DNA from: Chrysomallon squamiferum
Taxonomy: Eukaryota; Mollusca; Gastropoda; Neomphalida; Peltospiridae
NCBI GenBank assembly: GCA_012295275.1
Contig: CM022665.1
Coordinates: 46,439,095-46,466,594 of the forward strand
DNA: 27,500 bases
Direction: 5' to 3'
Shown: in pieces, positions 1 through 9,377 of the stretch
Position numbering within the stretch: the first letter of the stretch is position 1
How the letters are laid out: every line of letters starts with the position of its first letter
The notes under the pieces: generated by a model
What the model saw: only the letters and a program-made list of their open reading frames with translations
What the model was told of the DNA's origin: nothing
The model's database searches: none
Position numbers and translations under genes: made by a program

Positions 1-3
1 AGG

Positions 4-208
4 CCATTTTCTGCTATTAAAAATAAGTAAAATATTCTTTACTGTCAAAAAAAAAAAAAAAAAAAAAAAAGAAGAAGAAGATATTCATGTACCTATGTAA
101 ACTTTTATGTAAGTGTATTTAAGTATTAAAAAAAACAAAACCCTACCATTTTCTGCTCTTAAAAACAAGTAACATATTTTCTTTACTATCAAAAAAAAAA
201 AAAAAAAA
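4..208. repeat. Tandem duplication, period about 142 bp, each copy ending in an A run
   Basis: A block of about 43 bp at 4-46 recurs at 146-190 with a few substitutions and small indels. Both copies begin CCATTTTCTGCT, both run directly into a poly(A) stretch (47-70 and 191-208), and both are then followed by GAAGAAG or GAAGGAG. The shared tail suggests the duplicated unit includes the A run. It could be a local tandem duplication or two insertions of one A-tailed element. The left copy lies at the window edge, so more copies may lie upstream. Confidence 0.7.
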
Positions 209-317
209 GAAGGAGAAAAGAGTCAGGTGTTATTTATTACAGGTGCATCTCAAGTTTGTAGTGAGAAGAAACTTGAATATTTCACAAACAGCTGACCGGC
301 TTAGAGACGTGACCGAA

Positions 318-354
318 GTGTACGTTGTAACAAAAACTGTCTACAGACGTACAC
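318..354. other. 12-bp inverted repeat (potential hairpin)
   Basis: GTGTACGT at 318-325 pairs with ACGTACAC at 347-354. The pairing continues with TGTA (326-329) against TACA (342-345) after one bulged G, leaving a loop of about 12 nt. It lies in otherwise unique sequence (about 235-455) with no other visible feature. No function is claimed. Confidence 0.45.
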
Positions 355-454
355 TAAACTAATTCAATATTTATCAGTTCATTCACTCTATCTTAGCCGT
401 TTTCTCTGTCTACCAGGTTCCAGTGTTGAGGATTTAATTATATTTTATTGTCTC

Positions 455-468
455 TGTGTGTGTGTGTC

Positions 469-515
<47 letters not shown>

Positions 516-524
516 TTATATATA

Positions 525-555
<31 letters not shown>

Positions 556-697
556 GTATATATATATATATGTATGTATGTATGTATGTATATATATATA
601 GATAGATGATATAGATATAAATATATGTGTATATATGTCTAAGCATGTGTATGTGTATATTAGTGGGTATGTATCACTGTGTGTATATCTATGTTTG

Positions 698-734
<37 letters not shown>

Positions 735-740
735 GTATGT
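455..740. repeat. Compound microsatellite (GT)n-(TA)n-(TGTA)n-(GATA)n
   Basis: An almost pure GT run (about 455-513) passes into alternating TA and TGTA blocks (518-600), a short GATA-like stretch and a second TA/TGTA block (about 699-740). All the blocks are one-step variants of each other, as expected from slippage plus point mutation. TG-rich patches continue to about 890. Confidence 0.95.
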
Positions 741-769
741 GGATATATATTTGATAATAAATATGATAA

Positions 770-1577
770 TAAATTTTTGATTAGCAGGTTCTGTTATTTT
801 TAGTAACAGCTGATCATGTCTGTCTCTATATGTGTATGTGTGTGAATGTATTTTAGCAAAGTTTCACATTGTGTCAGTGTGTCTGTGTGTCTGCATTATA
901 GAACTGTTTCTGGATACACAAGTAATCGAAAGACTGGATGAGATTACAGAAAACTGTAAAATGTTTAATAATTAAGTGTACACCAAAATAAATCAATGAA
1001 TAATAATCATAACTCTTGCATTAATTTTATTTCATTTATAAATTTGAAAAAAACAATCTTCCTTGTCTTTTTTCATTTTTCTTTCTTTGATTTTTATTTT
1101 ATTTTTTTATTTTTATTTTTTTTATAACAGCCAATGTATGAAGTTGCCAACATATAATTAAAACTAACAGAAAGAACAAAAAAAAAAAAAAAAAAAAATC
1201 ATTAAACTGAACAGCTTGTCCCAAGAACATCAGTGTGCATCATCATTGTTTCAACACTAAAAGAGATGAACAACCAGTTCTAACACACTTACAAAACCTC
1301 CTGTGTCTCTGCTCAGCAGTCTGTAGTTTTTATTTAACATGACAGAGCCCAGAGTCCCCCAGGAGACTGCTGATTCCAGTGATGATACAGACAGGAAAAC
1401 AAACTGTGTGGTGTGTGTGTCTTGTTTAACTGTCATCAGACCCTGCTCAGTTCATCCTTATTGTGTTTATTGGTAATGTAATGTTACATATAAAATGTCT
1501 CTGTTGACGTTCAGTGGGTTTCTTGTCTTTTCTGGAACCATCTGGCTGAACAAGATGGTGTGCCACATCAGGCGTAC
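770..1577. other. Unique AT-rich stretch, no supported gene
   Basis: This is mostly low-complexity AT-rich sequence with T-rich 1062-1125 and an A run at 1178-1198. The part 1200-1570 is more balanced in base composition and free of simple repeats. It contains only one small ATG-started frame (listed separately). No promoter or terminator can be argued for. Confidence 0.5.
1339..1476 (+). CDS. Possible 45-codon small ORF; doubtful
   Basis: ATG at 1339 opens a frame of 45 codons ending at TAA 1474-1476. The first half is acidic and hydrophilic (PQETADSSDDTDRK), the second is Cys/Val-rich (five Cys). A TAG stands in frame 18 bases upstream, so the frame does not extend to the left. It is notable only because it lies in a non-repetitive, GC-balanced patch with CAG words that could act as splice acceptors (for instance ending 1347). 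I recognise no domain. A chance open frame is the more likely explanation. Confidence 0.1.
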   Translation: MTEPRVPQETADSSDDTDRKTNCVVCVSCLTVIRPCSVHPYCVYW

Positions 1578-1928
1578 TTAAGCATTTTTCGGATACGAAT
1601 TTTGTTAAGTTCCTGATCTTTAAACATTTGTCTGCTACAAATTACATCAGTTCCTAATCCTTAAACATTTCTCTGATACAAATTACATCAGTTTCTAATC
1701 CTGTAAAATGCCTCTGCTACAAATTACATCAGTTTTAATCCTTAAAAATTTCTCTATTACAAATTACATCAGTTTCAAAATCCGTAAAGATTTCTCTACT
1801 ACAAATTATACGTTTTTAATCCTTAAGAATTTTTCTAGTACAAATTACATGAATTTCTAATTCTTAAAAATTATCTTTAAATTCCATAAAGTTTTTTATA
1901 ACCTACTACAAATTACATCCCTTTCCTA
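1578..1928. repeat. Degenerate minisatellite, unit about 42 bp, about 8 copies
   Basis: Each unit carries CTACAAATTACATCAGTT followed by CTAATCCTTAAA and a T-rich linker. Copies start near 1578 (divergent), 1619, 1660, 1701, 1742, 1783 and 1825, with a longer divergent last copy ending near 1928. A weak further trace is GTAATTACAGTTCCTAAACC around 2059-2078. The period is not fixed, and stops occur in the frames, so it is not coding. Divergence between copies indicates an old array. Confidence 0.85.
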
Positions 1929-2506
1929 AAACATATTCATTAAGTAATAATAAAAAAAAAATGTATCACATGATTTATGTTGATGCAGTTATATCAATTC
2001 CTAGAACCCAGTTGTTGGAAAATAAAAGCTGATAATTATAACATTTATCACAATCTGATGTAATTACAGTTCCTAAACCTAGATCTTCCATCAACTGGTA
2101 AATTTATCACATATTAATTCAGTTTGTATTGTAAGACACCACCAAGATACAAAGGGTTAAATAATGACCTACTGGGTACACAGTGAATAATATTTATCAT
2201 TTGTAGTAGATGACAGCCAAATCTAATGGTGTTATTAAAGGGGAACAACTCAGTTAATCAAAGCATTATGTCTAAACTAAAGGGGAATAATTGATCACTG
2301 ATTCTGAAATATTTGTTTTAGTAATAAATATTTATATGTTGTCTTTTATAAAAAGAAAAGAAATTTCAATTATTATTTTTTTTTTTTTTAAATCCATACT
2401 TTTATACAAACATACAATAAACCAAAATTGGTTTCAGTGTTTCAATAATAGAATTTCTTTTTTAAAAATCCAGAAAACCAAAGACAGTTACAACTGCAAA
2501 CATATA

Positions 2507-2507
<1 letters not shown>
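1929..2507. other. Unique AT-rich spacer with two GGGGAAYAA words
   Basis: No gene is visible. Two similar words, AAAGGGGAACAACTC (about 2237-2251) and AAAGGGGAATAATTG (about 2279-2293), lie 42 bp apart. They resemble the GGGAGATAACTC word that I recall as abundant in molluscan non-coding DNA. A third relative is at 4794-4807. The relationship is from memory and not verified. Confidence 0.3.
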
Positions 2508-2541
<34 letters not shown>

Positions 2542-2686
2542 TGAAAAAAGTGAAACAAATATAAAAAACACACTATATTTTAACACTATTTATTATCTGA
2601 CAATTATGAAGGATACCATTATGATTAAATGTATATGATAGTGTGTGTGTGTGTGTTTGTGTCTGTGCATGTGTGTGTGTGTGTCA
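2508..2686. repeat. Two (GT)n microsatellites
   Basis: A pure TG run occupies about 2510-2540. A second, interrupted GT tract (with GTTTGTGTC and GTGCATG breaks) occupies about 2640-2686. The 100 bp between is unique and AT-rich. Confidence 0.95.
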
Positions 2687-2689
2687 GGT

Positions 2690-3774
2690 TAGTATGTTAA
2701 CATTTCTCAAACTATTCTACAAATATCAGAAATGAAACCTGTATTTGGAAAAAGAACAATAAAAATTAATGCACTGTAATATGCAGCGATATACAGAAAG
2801 GGATCAATAATAGGAAATACAAAAAGATTTAAAAGGATGAGTCTCCAAAATAAATGACTTACCTGTTTATTCCCATGGAATTTGTCAGTTGCATAGTAAC
2901 ACAGCATTTGGAGAAACAAAATGTTTGATTCATGTATACAACAGTTATTGTTATTGTTGTTATTATTATTATTATTATTATTATTTTACTTTTATTTTTA
3001 ATTTTTTTATGTTATGCTATAATTCAGCTTAGAATATAATATTTTAATATATATATATATATATAAAATCTTTATATAATAATTATTAAAGCAATTATTT
3101 CATAAGAAAATGTAAAGTATGAAGATTTTAATTAAAAATCATTAATTAATTACAGATTTTCTCTCTATATTTTTAAAAAATATAATATTTAATACAAAGA
3201 ATTATTAACGATTTGAAAAACTATTAAAATTAATAGATTTATAATTATTGTTTTGCTTACAATTAAATTATAAAAATTTACATTATAAACTTTAATTCAG
3301 TATCACACATATGTAATTATGGTGATATATCTATATCTATATATGCACATATACACATATATCATGCATTCAGTACAATACACAAACAGCAAAACACTGA
3401 ACATTGGATTTGTTAAGTGCATGTAACATGATAACAATTTTCTCGAAAAAAAAACATTTTACTGAATAAATGCATTAATTAATTCTCAGTCTTCATCTAC
3501 CAGGAATTTACAGAAAAACATTGTAACAGAGTTATGGTCCCTGCGAGACCTAGAAACCTCACCTATCAAATAATATTTCATTTCAAATTTAATAATTTAA
3601 ATGCTTTTTATCTTTATTAGACTGTATTCGAGTAGTATCGTTGCGATATTAACAGAAATGGAAACACAAAACTCATGGAAATATCTTGCACATTCAGCAG
3701 AATATTTACGTTATGATAAATATATTTGTTTTACTTTTCTTTCTTTTTGTTTTTTTTCCTCCATTCCCCACCCC

Positions 3775-3777
<3 letters not shown>
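2690..3777. other. AT-rich unique DNA with short ATT and TA arrays
   Basis: This holds a (TTA)n run at about 2945-2985, a (TA)n run at about 3047-3065, and very AT-rich sequence 3000-3300. A 70-codon open frame on the minus strand near 2707-2919 starts at TTG rather than ATG and shows no domain. I see nothing else of substance. Confidence 0.6.
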
Positions 3778-3836
<59 letters not shown>

Positions 3837-3962
3837 TTTTATCTTATTATTTTGTTTTCTTTTAATCATATATTGTGTAACAGAATTGTCAGTGGATTTC
3901 TATTTCTAATGAAGTTATTTACCATTGCGACATGTACATAATAATAAAAAAAAAAAAAAAAA

Positions 3963-4007
<45 letters not shown>

Positions 4008-4009
4008 CC
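3778..4009. repeat. Opposed (TTA)n and (AAT)n arrays
   Basis: An almost perfect (TTA)19 tract at about 3778-3836 is followed after roughly 105 bp by an A run (about 3945-3963) and an (AAT)15 tract to 4009. The two arrays are reverse complements of one another and could pair. Leucine- or isoleucine-only frames across them come from the repeat and are not genes. Confidence 0.95.
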
Positions 4010-4423
4010 AAAATAAATATCTTCCAAAATATATGTTCAGCACAAACAGTAATAAAAAAGTGAATTGGTTTATAATATATAAATCCTATATTTTTATTTT
4101 AAAAAAGCTCTGAACAATATAACAGCCAGTGTATCAAAGTCAGTGGCTTATTTTACACAAATAATTTTGCGAGCAACGGAAGATAATCATTTATCACGAG
4201 TTATCTTTTATCAGTAACCAATAATATCACTGCTGTTCTTTGTAGCACCAGCATTTTGCATTTGTTTCTAAATCTTTGAGAGAGAGAGAGAGAAAAAAAA
4301 TTAAATCTACAGAACTGGAAAGTTTTGTCATTTTTCCTTCTTGTTGTTTGGTTGTTTTTGTTTTTTTAATATAAAAATTAAATATTAAAGTAAAGTTATA
4401 ATATAGCAGAATTTGTTTTTTTA
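4010..4423. other. AT-rich spacer, nothing identified
   Basis: Unique AT-rich sequence with a short (GA)n run at 4279-4292. No open frame of interest and no recognisable element. Confidence 0.6.
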
Positions 4424-4437
4424 TTATTATTGTCATG

Positions 4438-4491
<54 letters not shown>

Positions 4492-4523
4492 CATCAACAT
4501 CATTATTATTGTTGTTGTTATTA

Positions 4524-4566
<43 letters not shown>

Positions 4567-4567
4567 G
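4424..4567. repeat. (ATT)n microsatellite, two blocks
   Basis: Two near-pure ATT blocks (about 4437-4487 and 4518-4565) are separated by ATCATCAACATC and GTTGTTGTT variants. A plus-strand frame stays open for about 75 more codons to TAG at about 4789, but it has no ATG in the non-repeat part. Confidence 0.95.
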
Positions 4568-5060
4568 GAAACGTTCAGTGTTACAGAATTTATCAACGTG
4601 TTCTTGTTACGCTAACAGTCTTTGACAAATGTTCAAACAACCAAAGTCTAACTGAAGCAACACAGAAAATTTACCAACAACAGACACAAAAAAAACATTT
4701 ACTTACCGTTCAGAAACTATTATCTAAACAAAAACCACAAACATTTCTCTCGTGCAACATTTATCACTACAACTGTCGCATGCAGCGATAGCGAAGGGAG
4801 ATAACTATGATCAAAGCAGAAGACGTTGAAAAAGAAAAAAACACAGTTGATAATGAACCGAACACAAAATATTTACTTTAATGAAACAATAATTAATTAC
4901 TGTATTGATATCGGTTAAAGGAAATGAATTTAAAACATTAAAATGGTTGCAGTAATTTCAAAAACGCTATACGATCATTTTAATTACGATAAATTGATTT
5001 TAATTTCGTATTTGAAATTAATCCATTAATTTTTTAATTATTAATTCAGATGAAAAAATG
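4568..5060. other. AT-rich unique stretch with a minus-strand donor-like GTAAGT
   Basis: No supported gene. On the minus strand the complement of 4701-4707 reads GGTAAGT, a canonical 5' splice-site word. AAGGGAGATAACTA at 4794-4807 is the word discussed for molluscan DNA. The rest (4860-5060) is AT-rich without features. Confidence 0.35.
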
Positions 5061-5065
5061 ATTTA

Positions 5066-5179
5066 TATTCATAATATAAATTACAGATAAAATTAATATG
5101 CTATTTCAAAAATTATATGATTTTTTTCTATTCATAATATAAATTACAGATAAAATTAATATGGCTATTTCAAAAATTA
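5066..5179. repeat. Recent tandem duplication, period 63 bp
   Basis: Copy one (5066-5115) and copy two (5129-5179) are identical over about 50 bp apart from one inserted G. Both contain TTCATAATATAAATTACAG and CTATTTCAAAAATTA. The near identity in AT-rich non-coding DNA implies a young duplication. Confidence 0.9.
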
Positions 5180-5344
5180 AGAGCATTTACATTTAAAAAG
5201 ATTTCACCTAACAATTAGACTGTCCTTTTTAAAAACCTAGCCTACAACACTCAGCTTGCAAAAAATCCCTTAAAGGGAACAGGTCGTTTCTTGTTGGCGC
5301 CAAACGTTTGAACTTTCATCTTTTTTTTGGGTCAGCGTCTATTT

Positions 5345-5530
5345 TTAGCTTCGGTCAATGAAAGAAAAATCTAAACGACGTAAATTTGTTGTAGAAAGAA
5401 AAGAGCAACTCTTCGTAACGATGTTTATTGCGTTCTTCGCGAAAAATGTAGCCCAATGAATACAGAACAACGATTTCGGCGCCAGCATTTCCCGACCTCC
5501 ACCCTTTAAATTATCATGCGTATCAGCCAT
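5345..5530 (-). CDS. Possible 61-codon small ORF; doubtful
   Basis: On the minus strand an ATG at 5530-5528 is followed by G at +4 and opens 61 codons to TAA. The start reads MADTHDNLKGGGRE, and the remainder is mixed (three Cys, an LRRLDF stretch) with no recognised domain, signal peptide or clear membrane segment. It lies in one of the less AT-rich stretches, just downstream (minus strand) of a CTCF-like word at 5722-5738. A chance frame is at least as likely as a gene or first exon. I could not place a convincing splice donor inside it. Confidence 0.12.
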   Translation of the reverse strand: MADTHDNLKGGGREMLAPKSLFCIHWATFFAKNAINIVTKSCSFLSTTNLRRLDFSFIDRS

Positions 5531-5721
5531 TGGGGAAACCCTGGGTTAAACTTTCAAAGACCAGATAACTAAAACAAGCCGTAAAGACAATCAATCTTGT
5601 TCGCGTTTCAGCTCGGAAAAACGTTATTCTTTTCTTTTTTTTTTTTTTTGGCCTGCTTTTCTTGATGGTAATTTTGTTGTGGTGCATCAGTTAGCTTAGT
5701 TTATGTGAGTATATTTACTCA

Positions 5722-5738
5722 TCACCAGGTGGCGCTGT
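5722..5738 (+). promoter_or_regulatory. CTCF-like binding word
   Basis: TCACCAGGTGGCGCTGT contains CACCAGGTGGCGC. This fits the bilaterian CTCF core (CCANNAGRKGGCRS) at 13 of 14 positions, the only misfit being T for C at the first. A partial second word, AGGTGGCGAG, follows at about 5744-5753. Surrounding DNA is unique and not a microsatellite. A single motif hit in 27 kb is weak evidence of occupancy. Confidence 0.35.
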
Positions 5739-6109
5739 CGGAAAGGTGGCGAGAGTCAAAACACTTACATCGGTTTCCTCTTAAACAAGTCTGACGTTTG
5801 CATCATTTTTTTTTCTTCTTACTCTTCTGTTGCTATGGTTACACAAAGATAATCGTATAGTCAATGCACCAAAACTCCCAAAATCGGAAAAATAATTATT
5901 TTCTTTCAGATATTTTTTTGTATCGACTTTTAATACTTATTAAAGGTGTAATCTCCATAACAGTATTAGACTTATCTATTTATCATCATCGTTTTAAAAT
6001 AGATCATTTAAATTTATATATTTGAAAATGAAAATTATCAATAATCAACTGGGTTAAAAAAACTACAATAAAACGGACGTCTTTCTTCTTCTTTGCGTTT
6101 TTTCTTTCA

Positions 6110-6172
6110 TGCACCGAGATTCGAACCAAAGTACTCGAGGATTCCCAAATAGCAGACACTGACACCAATTAA
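6110..6172 (-). pseudogene. Weak tRNA-like remnant (B-box word)
   Basis: On the minus strand GGTTCGAATC (complement of 6118-6127) matches a Pol III B box and is preceded, about 45-50 nt upstream, by TTAATTGGT, a D-arm-like word. The T-stem flanks do not pair well (TTTGG against CTCGG) and no anticodon stem can be drawn. It is at best a decayed tRNA or tRNA-derived SINE piece, and possibly coincidence. Confidence 0.15.
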
Positions 6173-6301
6173 CAACAATAAAAAACCAAAAGCGGTAAAG
6201 CTGAATATCACTTCTCTATATCAGTATTCACATCTTTATTTCAAAACTATTAACATAACAGAAAATATATAATCTGTTAATATTTGTAAACGTTGAATGC
6301 T

Positions 6302-6446
6302 TTCCAACGTCCAGCATTTTAAACTTCCATTTAAAGCATTTTTTCCATTTCCCAGCATGCACCGCGTTTGGAAAACACAAAAATCCAATGTTATGATATT
6401 TTAAACATAAATAAATCTTTCCTTCCCAGCATGCACCGCTTTTGGA
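6302..6446 (+). promoter_or_regulatory. Paired ZNF143/Staf-like words in a short direct repeat
   Basis: TTCCCAGCATGCACCGC occurs twice, within 6348-6372 and 6422-6446 (74 bp apart), identical over about 17 bases. Each is followed by a T-rich TTTGGA. A degenerate third relative, TTCCAACGTCCAGCATTTT, is at 6302-6320. The word matches the TTCCCAGCATGC core known for ZNF143/Staf sites in animal promoters. The pair may be regulatory or simply two copies of a repeat. Minus-strand open frame 6228-6455 over this stretch shows no domain. Confidence 0.4.
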
Positions 6447-6520
6447 CACACACACACAGTGACACTTAATTTACATCTACACAGGCGAAGACAAAAAGGC
6501 ACATTTGCTACTAGTCTCTA

Positions 6521-6528
6521 TCACGTGA
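6521..6528. promoter_or_regulatory. Palindromic E-box TCACGTGA
   Basis: TCACGTGA is the preferred word for USF/MiT-family bHLH factors. It lies 75 bp downstream of the second ZNF143-like word and just before a GC-rich block, which suggests (but does not show) a promoter. Another TCACGTGA occurs at about 10388-10395. Confidence 0.3.
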
Positions 6529-6589
6529 TATTGCCGTGTTTGCAATATCCCGTGTTAGACATGCGTCTCTACTACTACTACTAGCACCA

Positions 6590-6766
6590 ACCGCTACATG
6601 TGCCCCCAGGACAGGCCCCGGGGTCACGCCCTCTTGGAACTGCAACAGACGACAAAGTCACCGTGCGACACGCCAGTCGGATCCATGGGGTGGGGGGTGG
6701 TTTATCTGCCGAACACCTTCTGTTAAAAAAAAAAAAAAATAAAAAAATAAAATAAAATAAAACCAC
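6590..6766 (+). other. GC-rich block with A-rich tail (retroposon-like?)
   Basis: 6590-6722 is far richer in G and C than anything nearby. It contains CAGGCCCCGGGGTCACG and a G-rich run (GGGGTGGGGGGTGG, 6687-6700), and it ends abruptly in A13 and an AAAAT-like tail to 6766. The composition jump plus the A tail fits a retroposed transcript fragment. It also fits a small GC island next to a microsatellite. Frames across it start at GTG or lack ATG. I do not recognise the sequence. Confidence 0.25.
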
Positions 6767-6906
6767 TATATGTTGATATGTTAGTGTGCATTGTGGATCA
6801 GTTAAAACACTGATAATTAATTTTATTTAATCAGTGTTAGGTTAATTGTTCCATGTGGACATCTGAAAATTGTAGTTTTATATTGTGTTTATTAGTAGTC
6901 CGTCTT

Positions 6907-7235
<329 letters not shown>

Positions 7236-7295
7236 TCATCTTAATCTAAAGTCATTTGATGATGATAATTAATCTACAGTTACTTGAAACACAAC

Positions 7296-7591
7296 AACTT
7301 GTAACGTTATTTTATAATTACAATTGTTTATGAGAATAACAATTATTTGTAACATTATTTATAATTACAATTGCTTATGAGACTATAGCAACAATTTGTA
7401 ACTTGATTTTATAATTGTAACGTTGTTTTATAAATACATCTGTTTGTAAGACTATCACAATAATATGTAACGTTATTTTATAAATACTTTTGTGAGTCTA
7501 TAACTAGAATTTCCGACGTTATTTTATAATTACAATTGCTTTGGAGACTATAGCAATAATTTGTAACGCTATTTTATAATTACAGCTGCTA
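7296..7591. repeat. Degenerate minisatellite, unit about 49 bp, 6 copies plus a partial
   Basis: The unit is GTAACGTTATTTTATAATTA followed by CAATTGCTTATGAGACTATAGCAA. The GTAACGTTAT-type word starts at 7301, 7349, 7398, 7417 (partial 19-bp copy), 7467, 7514 and 7563. The spacing is therefore 47-50 bp apart from the short copy. Divergence between copies is substantial. Confidence 0.85.
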
Positions 7592-7714
7592 CAGTCATTT
7601 GCAGTGTACTTTATGGTTATTTCTTTCTGATACGATCTCTAATTTCCACGTCAATTTGTTTTTGAGAAATGAAAAAGAAAAATCCATAAGTATTCACAAT
7701 GAAGTTTGTATAAC

Positions 7715-8160
7715 TCATTTATTTATTTATTTTATCAATGTTCATTTATTTATTTGTTTTATCTACATTTATTTATTTATTTTATCTATATTTATTTAGT
7801 TAGTTTATATTTATTTATTTATTTATTTATTTTATCTATATTTATTTATTTATTTATTTTATCTATATTTATTTATTTATTTATTTTATCTGTATTTATT
7901 TAGTTAGTTTATATATATTTATTTATTTATTTATTTTATCTATATTTATTTATTTTACCTATCTATCTATATTTATTTATTTATTTTATCTATCTATCTA
8001 TATTTATTTATTTATTTACTTATTTATGTATGTATGTATGTATGTATGTATGTATGTATGTATGTATGTATGTATGTATGTATTTATTTATTTATTTATT
8101 ATTTTATTTTATTTTATTTTATTTTTTTTCATTATCTTCTTTTTTTTTTTTTTTTTTTTT
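7715..8160. repeat. (TTTA)n / (TATC)n / (TATG)n compound microsatellite
   Basis: TTTA runs are broken at regular places by TTTTATCTATA, giving a loose higher-order unit of about 25-40 bp over 7730-8000. A pure (TATG)n tract of about 14 copies (8026-8082) follows, then TTTA, TTTTA and a T run (about 8141-8161). Open frames here are repeat translations. Confidence 0.95.
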
Positions 8161-8335
8161 TCTGATATCACGAGACTGCTGTAATTCACAGCTTTTCACG
8201 ATTAAAATTTCAAAATGAAACTAGTCACGATATTACGTGCTTAAAGAAATCCCAGCGGGCAGTGATCAGTATTTTTAAAACTTGAATCAATTTCCATTGT
8301 TCTCACCCCTGATAAAAAAACAGAGTGCATATGAG

Positions 8336-8336
8336 T

Positions 8337-8368
<32 letters not shown>

Positions 8369-8513
8369 GACGAAGACAAAGAAGGAGAACAACAACAACG
8401 TTAACGATAATGATAATAATAATTAAAAAAAAATATTGTAATAACGGTAAATATAATAATAATAATGATAATGATAATGATGATTATGATGATCATGATA
8501 ATAATAATAATAA

Positions 8514-8544
<31 letters not shown>

Positions 8545-8570
8545 AGAAGAAGAAGAAGATGAACTTTTAT
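8336..8570. repeat. (CAA)n, (AAT/GAT)n and (GAA)n arrays
   Basis: CAA at about 8336-8368 and 8386-8399, AAT/GAT mixtures at 8408-8516, and GAA/AAG at 8515-8560. The array shifts motif by single substitutions (CAA to GAA, AAT to GAT). Confidence 0.95.
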
Positions 8571-8753
8571 CAGAAAGGATATTTTTTATACCCTGATCCA
8601 TATAGCCCGGAACATTTTTCTGTATTGTATTACTGAATTTTTTTTTATTTGCTTTATAACAACAACATGAAGTTATCGCAGAACATCATCAAAGAAAAAA
8701 ACAAATGACAAATGACAAGAAAGAAAAATGAGGCAAAAATAAAAAGTGTGTTA

Positions 8754-8819
8754 TAAGACCAAAAAAAAAAAATAATAATAAAAATAAAAATAAAAATAAA
8801 AATAAAAAAAATAAAAATA

Positions 8820-8899
<80 letters not shown>

Positions 8900-8900
8900 C
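8754..8900. repeat. (AAAAT)n-(AAT)n-(AAAT)n array
   Basis: A run (8761-8772), AAAAT-like units (8780-8818), pure AAT (8821-8865), then pure AAAT (8866-8898). Confidence 0.95.
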
Positions 8901-9377
8901 AATAATCAATCAAATAAAATAAAAGTAAAATTCAGTGATACAATACAACCGAAACATATTCCGGACCACACGGATCAGGGTAAACTGAAATGACGCACAT
9001 CCGTTCTAATAACAAACTAATACGCTACCGAACAACAAGTACGACCTTGTGATCGTCTTGAATCTGATTTATACTGTCAGACACCAGCTTGTTCACACAC
9101 CAGGTGTATTTGCCCGGGGCACGGGGATCCAGTGACCTTCAGTCACAATATGATACAAATGGGCTATTTTATTAAGTCCGAACTGATCGAGTTAGAATCT
9201 GTTTAACGAAGACCTTTCGGTCGCTCGATTCTAAAAGCGTGTGATAATTTATAGAGATGCTCTTGCGTTAACTGAGTTAACCGGACACCCTGCTTTGCAA
9301 GCGCCAACTGCCCGCACTTAATATTTATCGAATATTTTTAATAACACAAACACACACACACACACACAGTTTATTTA
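8901..9377. other. Unique CpG-containing stretch
   Basis: Non-repetitive sequence with balanced base composition and many CpGs, unlike its flanks. No open frame over 60 codons. It includes TGACCT-like nuclear-receptor half-sites near 9040 and 9132, and a short CA run at about 9350-9368. It probably belongs with the promoter-like segment that follows. Confidence 0.4.

Noticed and set aside
434-646. Minus-strand frame of Tyr, Ile, His and Thr
   Set aside because: Translation of the GT/TA/TGTA microsatellite.
3601-3909. Plus-strand frame with a long Leu run resembling a signal peptide or membrane span
   Set aside because: The hydrophobic run is (TTA)n. The flanks are AT-rich without coding character.
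6110-6172. Functional tRNA gene on the minus strand
   Set aside because: Only a B-box-like word is good. T-stem and anticodon-stem pairing fail, so it is listed at most as a remnant.
6687-6700. G-quadruplex
   Set aside because: Only two long G runs and one GG pair are present close together, below the usual four runs of three.
6536-6742. Signal-peptide-like plus-strand frame in the GC-rich block
   Set aside because: It begins at GTG rather than ATG and ends in the A tail; the Leu run comes from CTACTACTA.
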